Of a stretch of DNA of 39,878 nucleotides, positions 7,707 through 14,836 are shown piece after piece. The position numbers and the translations under genes are program-made. The DNA comes from Candidatus Hydrothermarchaeota archaeon (lineage in GTDB: Archaea; Hydrothermarchaeota; Hydrothermarchaeia; Hydrothermarchaeales; BMS3B), in NCBI GenBank assembly GCA_015521615.1, contig WANW01000036.1, positions 1-39,878 of the forward strand, read 5' to 3'. The notes beneath the pieces were generated by a model. It had not been told where the DNA came from. It saw only the letters and a list, made by a program, of their open reading frames with translations, and ran no database searches. The stretch's first letter is position 1, and every line of letters begins with the position of its first letter.

Positions 7707-9344
7707 ATGGACTTCGGGTTTCGCATATCTGGAATGGCAGGTGACGGGGTAAAGGGCGCCGGTCTGGTTGCTGCGAAGCTTTTTTCCAGGCTGGGATACC
7801 ACGTCTTTGTGCACGTGGAGTACCAGTCGCTAATACGCGGTGGGCACAATGCAGCTATAGTGAGGGTGAGCAGGAAAAAGGTGCGCTGCCATGAAGAGAA
7901 GGGCGACCTGCTTATAGCGCTTCAGGATTATGTTATCCCAATGCACAGGGTCTACGTCAAGCATGTACTCTACGACTCCTCGAAGTTCAGTCTGGAGGAA
8001 GGCTATGCGCTGCCCATGAGCGAGTTTGCAAAGCAGGCAAAAGCACCACCTGTTTTCAGGAATGCCTCTGCGCTTGGAGCGCTGTGCTACCTTTACGGCA
8101 TAGACGTTGAGGTTCTCAACGGGATATACCGCGACGCCTACGGTGAGAAGGCTGAGAAGGACATTGTGCTCGCGGAGATGGGCTACCGCTACGCAGAGGA
8201 GCACTTTGAGCAAATCAGAAAAATAGGAAGAGTTGGCGAGGCGCGAGCTTTGCTAGACGGCAATCAGGCAGCCGGCTTGGGCGCCCTCAGAGCCGGTCTC
8301 AGGTGCTACTACGCCTACCCGATGACTCCCTCCTCCTCGCTGCTCCACTTCCTCGCAGCCAGGAAGAGGGAGCTCGGCATAACCGTGGTGCAACCTGAGA
8401 ATGAGATAGCCGCCGCGGTAATGGCGATAGGCTCGGCCTTTGCTGGGGCGAGAGTAATGGTTGGCACCTCCGGCGGTGGCTTTGCGCTCATGCAGGAGGC
8501 TTTCAGCTTGGCTGGCATGGCTGAAGTACCCGTGCTCTTCCTGGAGTCGCAGCGCGGTGGGCCGAGCACAGGCCTGCCCACCTGGCATGCGCAGCAGGAC
8601 CTGCGCTTTGTGCTCCACGCAGGACACGGGGAATTTCCGCGCATTGTTGCCTCACCGGGTGATGTTGAGGACACCTTTTATCTTGCGGGCGATCTGCTCA
8701 ACCTCGCCTGGCGCTACCAGACACCTGCGGTGCTGCTCATGGACAGGTACCTCTCCGAGAGCGCGGCAACGGCTGAGATAGATGTGGAGAAAGTAAAAGA
8801 GGAGCCACCGCTGCTCTACCGCGGAGAAGCTGCAGACTATAGGAGGTACCTAATCACCGACTCCGGCATAAGCCCACTCGCCTTTCCTCCTGAGGTGGTG
8901 CTCAAGGCAACCGGCAACGAGCACGATGAGCTGGGCTTTACCACCGACGACGCAGAGGTAAGCGCAACGATGTACGAGAAGAGGATGAGGAAAATAGGGG
9001 GTATTGTTGAGGAGCTCAAGCAAAGGCAGGCGGTTAGAATCTTCGGCGAGGGCGAGGACGTGGTGTTTACCTGGGGCTCCTCCACAGGCGCTACTGTAGA
9101 GGCAGCACAGAAACTTGGAGGCATAAAGGTGGTGCAGGTGCGCTACCTCTCGCCCTTCCCGACTTGGGAGATTGAGAGACTGAGCATAGAGAGAGCAGCC
9201 TGCGTTGAATGCAACTATACCGGGCAGCTCGCCTCCCTGCTCAAGGAGCACGCGTGCATAGAGGCAGAGCTTATTACAAGGTACGATGGCAGGCCATTTA
9301 CAGCCAGTGAGCTCGTGCCCAAGCTGAGGGAGGTGTTCGGATGA
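7707..9344 (+). CDS. 2-oxoacid:ferredoxin oxidoreductase, fused gamma-alpha subunit
   Basis: This is the large subunit of an enzyme that oxidatively decarboxylates a 2-oxoacid to its acyl-CoA using ferredoxin. Residues about 1-180 are the gamma domain (FRISGMAGDGVKGAGLVAAK). Residues from about 190 are the alpha/pyrimidine-binding domain with YPMTPSSS at 204-211, equivalent to the YPITPSTP motif, followed by QPENEIAAAV. Gamma-alpha fusions are typical of two-subunit enzymes such as that of Sulfolobus, and this one is shorter (545 residues). A GTG at 7683 is possible, but AGGGGGGT at 7696-7703 is placed for ATG 7707. The substrate could be 2-oxoglutarate, pyruvate or a branched-chain oxoacid and cannot be read from sequence. 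It overlaps the beta gene by 4 bp. Confidence 0.9.
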   Translation: MDFGFRISGMAGDGVKGAGLVAAKLFSRLGYHVFVHVEYQSLIRGGHNAAIVRVSRKKVRCHEEKGDLLIALQDYVIPMHRVYVKHVLYDSSKFSLEEGYALPMSEFAKQAKAPPVFRNASALGALCYLYGIDVEVLNGIYRDAYGEKAEKDIVLAEMGYRYAEEHFEQIRKIGRVGEARALLDGNQAAGLGALRAGLRCYYAYPMTPSSSLLHFLAARKRELGITVVQPENEIAAAVMAIGSAFAGARVMVGTSGGGFALMQEAFSLAGMAEVPVLFLESQRGGPSTGLPTWHAQQDLRFVLHAGHGEFPRIVASPGDVEDTFYLAGDLLNLAWRYQTPAVLLMDRYLSESAATAEIDVEKVKEEPPLLYRGEAADYRRYLITDSGISPLAFPPEVVLKATGNEHDELGFTTDDAEVSATMYEKRMRKIGGIVEELKQRQAVRIFGEGEDVVFTWGSSTGATVEAAQKLGGIKVVQVRYLSPFPTWEIERLSIERAACVECNYTGQLASLLKEHACIEAELITRYDGRPFTASELVPKLREVFG

Positions 9345-10147
9345 AGCTTGCCACGCAGGTGAAGATAGTGTGGTGCCCTGGATGCGGGAACTTCGGCATC
9401 CTAAAGGCCTTCAAGGACGCGGCGGCTGAGCTGGCAGAGGTTGTGGATTTGAGGAGGATGGTGCTGGTCTCCGGGGTGGGCTGCCACGGCAAGATCGCCG
9501 ACTATCTCGCGCTGAGCAGCTTCCACACTATCCACGGCAGGGTGCCTGCTATGCTCGCGGGCATAAAGCTGGCTAATCCCGAGCTTATTGCAGTGGGCTT
9601 CGCCGGAGATGGCGACGCTTATAACGAGGGGCTGGTGCACCTTATCCACGCGGCAAAGAAGAACATCGATGCCACGCTTATAGTGCACGACAACGCCGTG
9701 TATGGGCTTACAACAGGACAGGCTACTGCGACGAGTGCGAGGGGCTTCAGGGGCAGGAGCACACCGGAAGGCAACCCAGAGGAGCCTTTAAATCCGGTGG
9801 CGCTGATGCTAGCCTCGGGAGCGAGCTTCGTTGCCCGCGGGTATGCCGGTGACGCCTCTCACCTGAAGGAGATAATCAAGGAGGCAATTCTGCACAGGGG
9901 CTTCGCCTTCATCGATGTGCTCCAGCCCTGCGTAACCTTCAACAACACCTGGAAGCTCTACAGGGAGAAGGTTCGCAAAATGAAGGACACGCCAGAAAGC
10001 ATCGATGAGGCTATGAAGCTGGCACGGGCGGAGGATGAAATACGGGTGGGCATCCTCTACCGTGAGGAGAGAAGCACCTACGAAGATGAGATGCGCATTG
10101 AGCCGCGAGATGCAGACGTCAATGCTCTGCTGGAAAGGATGAAGTAG
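9341..10147 (+). CDS. 2-oxoacid:ferredoxin oxidoreductase, beta subunit
   Basis: This thiamine-diphosphate-binding catalytic subunit pairs with the fused subunit just upstream, sharing an ATGA overlap. The TPP/Mg motif GDGDAYNEG is followed by HDNAVYGLTTGQATATS. Cluster cysteines are visible as CPGC (Cys12 and Cys15), Cys48 in GVGCHG and a late Cys in LQPCVTF. This is the pattern of beta subunits that carry one 4Fe-4S cluster. The 268-residue length is slightly below the usual 280-300. Together the two genes form a complete minimal heterodimeric enzyme. The nearby divergent ferredoxin is the likely electron acceptor (inference). Confidence 0.92.
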   Translation: MKLATQVKIVWCPGCGNFGILKAFKDAAAELAEVVDLRRMVLVSGVGCHGKIADYLALSSFHTIHGRVPAMLAGIKLANPELIAVGFAGDGDAYNEGLVHLIHAAKKNIDATLIVHDNAVYGLTTGQATATSARGFRGRSTPEGNPEEPLNPVALMLASGASFVARGYAGDASHLKEIIKEAILHRGFAFIDVLQPCVTFNNTWKLYREKVRKMKDTPESIDEAMKLARAEDEIRVGILYREERSTYEDEMRIEPRDADVNALLERMK

Positions 10148-10468
10148 CTATATGGGCGGGGCGATCGCAACTAGGACGCGCATGCGCGTCTTTGCCTTAA
10201 CGCCGTGGGGCTCGCTCACCTTGCTAATCAGCAGACTTCCGGGCTTTGCCTCGACCTCACGCTCGCCATCGGTGAAGTAGCCCTCCCCTTCAAGCACCAG
10301 AATCATTACCTCGCTATCCGCCTCGTGACTGTGCACAGGCAGCTCCTGCCCAGCGTCGAAGTTGAAGTTTATTATTCTCCAGCTGGGCGAGTCGTGGAGC
10401 AGCTTGAGCACGCGCTCCCCTTCCTTGAACTGGGCATATTCGCTTAGGTCTATCACCTGCATTTCCAT
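10148..10468 (-). CDS. Small cupin-domain protein
   Basis: This 106-residue single-domain cupin has motif 1 as GQELPVHSHEADSEVMILVLEGEG, with metal ligands His, His and Glu, and motif 2 around KPGSLLISKVSEPHGV. The ligand is unknown. Such stand-alone cupins include sugar-binding, dioxygenase-like and scaffold proteins. The frame is open upstream to 10549, but those extra residues would run into the divergent regulator's promoter and look non-coding. ATG at 10468 or 10462 are the sensible starts, and the family-like sequence MQVIDLSEY begins at the second. The gene converges on the oxidoreductase operon with no gap. Confidence 0.8.
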   Translation of the reverse strand: MEMQVIDLSEYAQFKEGERVLKLLHDSPSWRIINFNFDAGQELPVHSHEADSEVMILVLEGEGYFTDGEREVEAKPGSLLISKVSEPHGVKAKTRMRVLVAIAPPI

Positions 10469-10546
10469 CACAATACAATATATGCGCTCATCGGAGTTAA
10501 TCCTATCTGCGAACATGTTCGGAAATAATTGTAATTGATTGAGAAA

Positions 10547-10554
10547 CATATAAG
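10547..10554 (+). promoter_or_regulatory. TATA box for the FilR1-type regulator
   Basis: ACATATAA is centred about 28 bp before the ATG at 10580, matching a leaderless archaeal transcript. Its position inside the longer open frame argues against a TTG start at 10535. Confidence 0.55.
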
Positions 10555-10579
10555 TAGTTTTTATGGCAGCAATAAATTT

Positions 10580-11368
10580 ATGTCCAAAATAGAAGAGACG
10601 ATTAAGATACTCCTGTTCTCAAATAAAAGGAAGGATCTGCTGTTAATGCTTAAGGATGGAGCACGTTCCATAGATGAATTAAGAGATGAGCTTGAGATTT
10701 CCATGCCCAATCTTATACCACACCTTAAAATTCTTGAAAACGCAAAATTAATTTGGAGAAAGAAAAAGAATGTGCATCTAACTGAACGCGGACTTCTGTG
10801 TGTGGAGGCTCTTATTAATTTTTTAAATTCGATTGAAATAATAAATAATTACGAAGAATTCTGGAAGAATCATGATATTAACGGTATTCCTGAGCTATTT
10901 TTGATGAAAATTCACGAACTGGGAAATTGTGAAATCCTGGAATACAGTTCTGCAAGTGTATACGAACCTTTTAGAAAATTTTCGAAATATCTCTTGCGAA
11001 CTACAGAATTAAAAAGAATATCTCCAGTTTTCCACCCACAGTGTTATCAAATTTTCACTGACATGGTCAAGAACGGGAAGAAAGTTCAAATCATTCTCCC
11101 GGAAGAGGTGATCAGCGAAATTAGGGGAGGAAACAGGAAAATTATAGAAAGATTCGTTACTCAAAAAAACGCTCAGCTGATGATTTGCCGCTATCCTGTG
11201 AGAGTAGGGTTAACCTTAACAGAAACTTTTCTTTCATTGGGGCTGTTTCTGAGGGACGGGCACTTTGACGTGTACCGGGAGCTGCTCAGTTTTGATGAGT
11301 CGGCGATAAAGTGGGGCAGGGGGCTGTTTGAATTTTACCGGAAGCATTCTGTCCTTTACGATTATTGA
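10580..11368 (+). CDS. Winged-helix regulator, FilR1-type
   Basis: The 262-residue protein begins with an ArsR-like winged helix (about residues 5-80: SIDELRDELEISMPNLIPHLKILENAKLI). The middle-to-C-terminal domain resembles the FilR1 (formerly DUF1724) domain of methanogen and Archaeoglobus regulators, with features such as FHPQCYQIFTDMVKNGKKVQIILPEEV and the closing SFDESAIKWGRGLFEFYRKHS. In this family the N-terminal domain binds DNA and the second domain is thought to sense a ligand or partner. The gene is clearly more AT-rich than its neighbours and precedes an equally AT-rich PaaK-type gene on the same strand, which suggests joint transfer and possible control of that gene (inference). 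Confidence 0.85.
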   Translation: MSKIEETIKILLFSNKRKDLLLMLKDGARSIDELRDELEISMPNLIPHLKILENAKLIWRKKKNVHLTERGLLCVEALINFLNSIEIINNYEEFWKNHDINGIPELFLMKIHELGNCEILEYSSASVYEPFRKFSKYLLRTTELKRISPVFHPQCYQIFTDMVKNGKKVQIILPEEVISEIRGGNRKIIERFVTQKNAQLMICRYPVRVGLTLTETFLSLGLFLRDGHFDVYRELLSFDESAIKWGRGLFEFYRKHSVLYDY

Positions 11369-11390
11369 CTCCTCATAATTTTTATGCCCG

Positions 11391-11402
11391 GATAAATATA
11401 AG
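11391..11402 (+). promoter_or_regulatory. TATA box for the PaaK-family gene
   Basis: ATAAATATAAGT lies about 40 bp before the ATG at 11437. This would place the transcript start near 11423 and leave a short leader containing a GGTGA ribosome-binding site. It indicates that the PaaK-type gene has its own promoter. Confidence 0.45.
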
Positions 11403-11436
11403 TACATCCTCTTTATACCTAATATGGTGATGGAAA

Positions 11437-12735
11437 ATGGATTATGGGCATAATTCTGCAATATATTACATGAATCTCCATACAGAGCTTATGAAAACAA
11501 AATTTCCACTTGAACATCCACTTTATGGGAGAATAGAAAGCCTTCAGAAAGCACCTTTCCTGACTCCCGCGATGCTTGCTGAATTTACAAACACGTACTC
11601 ATTTGAAGGTTCCACAGAGCTTGAGGTTTGTCCACAGTGCTTCTTCCAGACCTCAGGAACAACCGGCAGAAGCAAGAAAATACCCTACTCAGAGCAGGAC
11701 CTTGAAAGACAAAAAGAGCATGAAGCACTCGCTTTCTCAATAGCCGGCATGAGTTCTGAGGATGTGATTCTGACCCTTGCCGCTCCGCCGCCGAGCATAT
11801 CTGCATGGGCGACGATAAATGGCTCCAGAAAACTTGGAGCAGAGGTCGTGAACACCTCGTACTTCGACTATGAAGATGCTATAAAAATTGGAGCATCCAG
11901 AAGAGTTACCACCATTTTCGCAACTCCCATAGTGGCGCAGGGCGTAGGGGAGCTTATCCAAGAAAAATACGGCAGCATTCGCGAGGTTTTCCCAAAGCTT
12001 AAGAGAGGTATTATTTTCGGAGACGTGCTTCCACCAAATTTAGAAAAGAAGCTTATAGAGCTCTGGGATTTTGAAATTAGAAGATTGTACGGCAGCGTAG
12101 AAGCGGATGTACTTGCAATAGAGTGCGGAAAAGGCAAAGGAGGCCTTCATATAATGGCAGATAAATTAATCTTCGAGATAATCCCGGAGGAAGAGTTAAA
12201 GCAGATGCGGGAGAATCCTGATTATTCCCCAAGGGTGAAGAATATTTTTGAGTGCGAAGATGGTGAACGCGGTGAGATTCTTGTTACAGACCTGATCAGA
12301 GACCTGCTGCCCCTGGTCAGGTACAGAGTTGGGGACATAGTGGAGGTGCATAAAGAGAAATGTGAATGCGGTAGAGAAACCCCGAGGATTAGGGTCCTCG
12401 GGAGGGCGGCAAATACGGTATACCTTGAGGGGGGCCCGGTTTATGAGATGCAGCTCCACCTTGCCCTCAATAAAACCCTCGGCTCTGACTACAGCGACTG
12501 GAAGGCGTATGTCAGGGGCAATGGTACTGACGAAACGTTTATAGATATACGGGTGGAAACCAAGAGGAAATTCAATTCTGATATTAAGGAGAAATTCTTA
12601 AAGAATTTGAGACGCATATGCTCGATCAAAAATATAAACTTAGCCAGATTTGTTGACATAAAATTTACAGATTCATTATCAGAGACCAAAATACCAAAAG
12701 CAGATGAAAAGTCAAAGAGGATAATTTTCGCATAG
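11437..12735 (+). CDS. PaaK-family adenylate-forming enzyme (phenylacetate-CoA ligase / F390 synthetase type)
   Basis: The 432-residue protein is an ANL-superfamily enzyme that activates a substrate with ATP. The P-loop-like motif TSGTTGRSKKIPYS starts near residue 70. RLYGSVEADVLAIECG matches the adenylate-binding region and YRVGDIVEV the hinge aspartate motif. CECGRETPRIRVLGRAANT is typical of the PaaK branch. In this branch, phenylacetate-CoA ligases and the methanogen coenzyme F390 synthetases are both about 430 residues, so the substrate is open: an aryl acid, another carboxylate, or coenzyme F420. The AT-rich composition shared with the upstream FilR1-type regulator points to acquisition of the pair. 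Its stop codon abuts the convergent gene at 12736. Confidence 0.85.
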   Translation: MDYGHNSAIYYMNLHTELMKTKFPLEHPLYGRIESLQKAPFLTPAMLAEFTNTYSFEGSTELEVCPQCFFQTSGTTGRSKKIPYSEQDLERQKEHEALAFSIAGMSSEDVILTLAAPPPSISAWATINGSRKLGAEVVNTSYFDYEDAIKIGASRRVTTIFATPIVAQGVGELIQEKYGSIREVFPKLKRGIIFGDVLPPNLEKKLIELWDFEIRRLYGSVEADVLAIECGKGKGGLHIMADKLIFEIIPEEELKQMRENPDYSPRVKNIFECEDGERGEILVTDLIRDLLPLVRYRVGDIVEVHKEKCECGRETPRIRVLGRAANTVYLEGGPVYEMQLHLALNKTLGSDYSDWKAYVRGNGTDETFIDIRVETKRKFNSDIKEKFLKNLRRICSIKNINLARFVDIKFTDSLSETKIPKADEKSKRIIFA

Positions 12736-13157
12736 TTACTCCGGTGTAAGGTCCAGCCAGTCGGGCGGCGACTCTGGTAGCTTATACTTTATATACCCAT
12801 AGCCTATTCTGCGATGCACCTGATTGCAGGCGTCGGTGCTCCTCTGTAGGCACGCTCAAAAGCCTGCCAGTCCTGCTTCTTCATAGCCTCCTCTATTGGC
12901 ACGAGATATTCGCGGTCAAAGTCCTCAAGCTCCTGCCTCCACTGGGGGCGCGTCTTTGCCCCAACGGCGGCAATCTCGCGTATCTCCTTGAGCTGGTACA
13001 GGCCCAGCTTCCAGTTTCCTGCTCTGCAGGCATGGTACATTATGCTGTATCGCTCGGTGTACTGGCGCATCACTCTGCTCATGCAGGGCTGCATGCTCGC
13101 GATTTCGTCTATACTAAGCTCACCAAACTTCGTCTTTGCTGCAATTTTCTCTCCCAT
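12736..13157 (-). pseudogene. Helical protein with ACN-x-x-H motif, interrupted by a frameshift
   Basis: The intact first frame runs from ATG 13157 to a stop at 12804 and ends abruptly in GAPTPAIRCIAE. A second minus-strand frame continues exactly where the first loses sense, encoding STDACNQVHRRIGYGYIK and then KLPESPPDWLDLTPE, with a stop at 12736 next to the neighbouring stop codon. Joining them near 12841-12846 (one base apparently missing) gives a protein of about 138-140 residues. The joined order YTERYSIMYHACRAGNWKLGLYQLKEI ... AFERAYR ... ACNQVH ... GYGYIKYKLPESPP, given here in short pieces, resembles small bacterial helical proteins with a cytochrome-c-like CNxCH end, here lacking the second Cys. 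The break may be a sequencing error or a real mutation. Function unknown. Confidence 0.6.
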
Positions 13158-13168
13158 TTTAGAACCTC

Positions 13169-14107
13169 CTAAAGGTAATAATAGTTTAAAATTAAATAGG
13201 CGAGGTAGAGGACAATCAGGACGATGCCGTTGCCCCTCGATATCTTCCCATTAAGCATAAACGCAGAGGTGGCAGCTAAGATGAGCATCATCGCCGGGAA
13301 GTGGAAGCTCACCACGCTTCGCTCCACCTCAAGCGGCGATGCCAGGGCGATTAAGCCGATGTTGAAGAGCACAAAGAAGAGCACCGTGCCCAGAATGTTG
13401 CCCATGCTTATCTCGGGTCTGCCCCTCCACGCGGGCACCACCATCCTGGCAACTTCCTCAAAGCTCACAGCAGCCGCCACGAAGACCATGCCGAGCAGGG
13501 TGTCGCTTATCCCGAAGCTCTGGATTATCCCCTTTGCGCCCCTCACAAGGAGCTCCGCCCCGGCTATGATTACCACCAGGCTGAAGAGCAGCAGAGCCGG
13601 GAAGTACCACGCGGGCTTCTCCTCCCTCTCCTCCAGTACCTCTTCGAACTCCTCGTTCTGCTCCAGAAAGCTGCTGTGCCTGGAGTCCCTGACGATGTAG
13701 CCTATCACCGGCAGGGAAATTACGAGGAGCGCAATGCCGTCGTAGCGCGAAAGGGTGCCGTCCAGCATCAGTGCGAACATCGGCAGGGGTGAGAGCAGCG
13801 TCAGGAGGATGTAGCGCGCAGGCACCCTCACCTCAAGCGGAATGAGCAGGGCGGTTATCCCCACCGCCGCACCAAGGAGGAATATGCTGGAGCCTATCAC
13901 AGTGCCCAGGCTTATGCCGGGCAGCCCCTTAACCGCCGCGGCAATACCTGTGCCCAGATTCTCTGCGTCGAAGCCCCCGAAGATTACGCCCAGCGCAAAG
14001 CTCGATACCCCGAGCACGAGCGCGGAGCCGGCGATTCCCTGCACAAAGCGCTCCGCGCCGTAAACCACGAGCGCTATCCCTAGGAGGAGCATCGCCACCT
14101 CTATCAC
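13169..14107 (-). CDS. Sodium/calcium exchanger-family membrane protein
   Basis: The 312-residue polytopic protein has two homologous halves of about five hydrophobic helices, the CaCA superfamily plan. A charged cytoplasmic loop (NEEFEEVLEEREEKP) lies between them. The alpha repeats are recognisable (GVIFGGFDAENLG ... LGTVIGSSIF, and VFVAAAVSFEEVA ... MGNILGTVLFF). They depart from the usual GTSLPE and acidic-D-before-GN signatures, so ion specificity is uncertain. The GTG start overlaps the PadR gene's stop by 4 bp, and GGAGGTG sits 6 nt upstream, so regulator and transporter are one operon. The most likely role is cation efflux across the cell membrane under PadR control (inference). Confidence 0.85.
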   Translation of the reverse strand: MIEVAMLLLGIALVVYGAERFVQGIAGSALVLGVSSFALGVIFGGFDAENLGTGIAAAVKGLPGISLGTVIGSSIFLLGAAVGITALLIPLEVRVPARYILLTLLSPLPMFALMLDGTLSRYDGIALLVISLPVIGYIVRDSRHSSFLEQNEEFEEVLEEREEKPAWYFPALLLFSLVVIIAGAELLVRGAKGIIQSFGISDTLLGMVFVAAAVSFEEVARMVVPAWRGRPEISMGNILGTVLFFVLFNIGLIALASPLEVERSVVSFHFPAMMLILAATSAFMLNGKISRGNGIVLIVLYLAYLILNYYYL

Positions 14108-14406
14108 TCGAGCACCTCCTCCACCAGCTCGCGTATCTTTATCCTTGCCTCCTCAAGCGCCCTGCGCCCCTTCTCAGTGGCACGGTAGTAGCGCCTCCTC
14201 CTGCCGGCGACAACCTGGGTCTCACCCTTCAGGTAGCCCTCCCTCTCCAGCAGGTGAAGCGTGGGATACAGCGTCCCGGGGCTTATCTCATAGCCGTGCC
14301 TCCTCAGCTCCTCCATCATCTCAACGCCGCAGATCCCGCCCCTGCTGGCGTGGTACAGGATGTGCACCTTTATGAATCCCAGGAAGATTTCACGAATTAT
14401 CGCCAT
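14104..14406 (-). CDS. PadR-family transcriptional regulator
   Basis: The 100-residue winged-helix protein has the PadR signature: ILYHASRGGICGVEMMEELRRHGYEISPGTLYPTLHLLEREGYL, given here only to place the helix-turn-helix at about residues 15-60. It is followed by VAGRRRRYYRATEKGRRALEEA and a short dimerisation helix. PadR proteins usually repress their own operon and an adjacent transporter gene. Here the exchanger gene overlaps its end by 4 bp. A 17-bp inverted repeat lies 4 bp upstream of the ATG, between it and a TATA box, so self-repression is likely (inference). Confidence 0.92.
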   Translation of the reverse strand: MAIIREIFLGFIKVHILYHASRGGICGVEMMEELRRHGYEISPGTLYPTLHLLEREGYLKGETQVVAGRRRRYYRATEKGRRALEEARIKIRELVEEVLE

Positions 14407-14409
14407 ACG

Positions 14410-14426
14410 ATATCGAGTTCCGATAT
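14410..14426 (-). promoter_or_regulatory. Candidate PadR operator
   Basis: ATATCG and CGATAT form a perfect 6-bp inverted repeat around AGTTC. It lies between the PadR start codon (14406) and a minus-strand TATA-like AGTATATATT at about 14431-14440, so a bound protein would cover the transcription start. Confidence 0.55.
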
Positions 14427-14468
14427 AATGGAATATATACTTTTTCCTATGCGTCTGAGGGCAAAGGA

Positions 14469-14819
14469 TTAAACACTCACCCTCACGTCGTAGTAGCGCT
14501 TGTGCACCTCTAGCAGCGTAATCTCAAAAATCAGCGTCTTTCCCGCCAGAGGATGTCCCTCTGAAAAGCCCTTCTCTGGCGGCACCTCAACCACGCGCTT
14601 CTCGCCTTTGCGCATTCCCTCGACTGCTTCCTCAAAGCCTTTAATAAGTCTCCCAGAGCCGAGCACAAAGGTCAGTGGCCTGCAGTACGCTTTCTCCTTA
14701 ATTCCCAGCCTCTCCGCAAGCTCCTCATCCGAGGTGTCCACCACTTCACCCTCTTTTGTCTTGGCAACATACGCCACCACCACGGTATCTCCACGCTCTG
14801 CAACTTCATCTCTGTCCAT
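14469..14819 (-). CDS. FKBP-type peptidyl-prolyl isomerase, short form
   Basis: The 116-residue protein catalyses cis-trans isomerisation of Xaa-Pro bonds during protein folding. FKBP landmarks are GDTVVVAYVAKTKEGEVVDTS at the start, then FVLGSGRLIKGFEEAVEGM, GEKRVVEVPPEKGFSEGHP and LIFEITLLEV. Only a few residues separate the FSEG and LIFEI segments, so the SlyD-type insert-in-flap chaperone domain is absent. A small insertion (about DEELAERLGIKEKAYCRP) lies before the active-site strand. An ATG at 14837 would overlap the topA stop, but GGAGG is placed about 8 nt before ATG 14819. It is the downstream gene of a topA-FKBP operon. Confidence 0.9.
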   Translation of the reverse strand: MDRDEVAERGDTVVVAYVAKTKEGEVVDTSDEELAERLGIKEKAYCRPLTFVLGSGRLIKGFEEAVEGMRKGEKRVVEVPPEKGFSEGHPLAGKTLIFEITLLEVHKRYYDVRVSV

Positions 14820-14836
14820 GGTCCCGCCTCCTGCCA

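Noticed and set aside
10469-10549. N-terminal extension of the cupin gene
   Set aside because: It would run through the divergent regulator's promoter and start region, and the added residues look non-coding. Starts at 10468 or 10462 fit the family.
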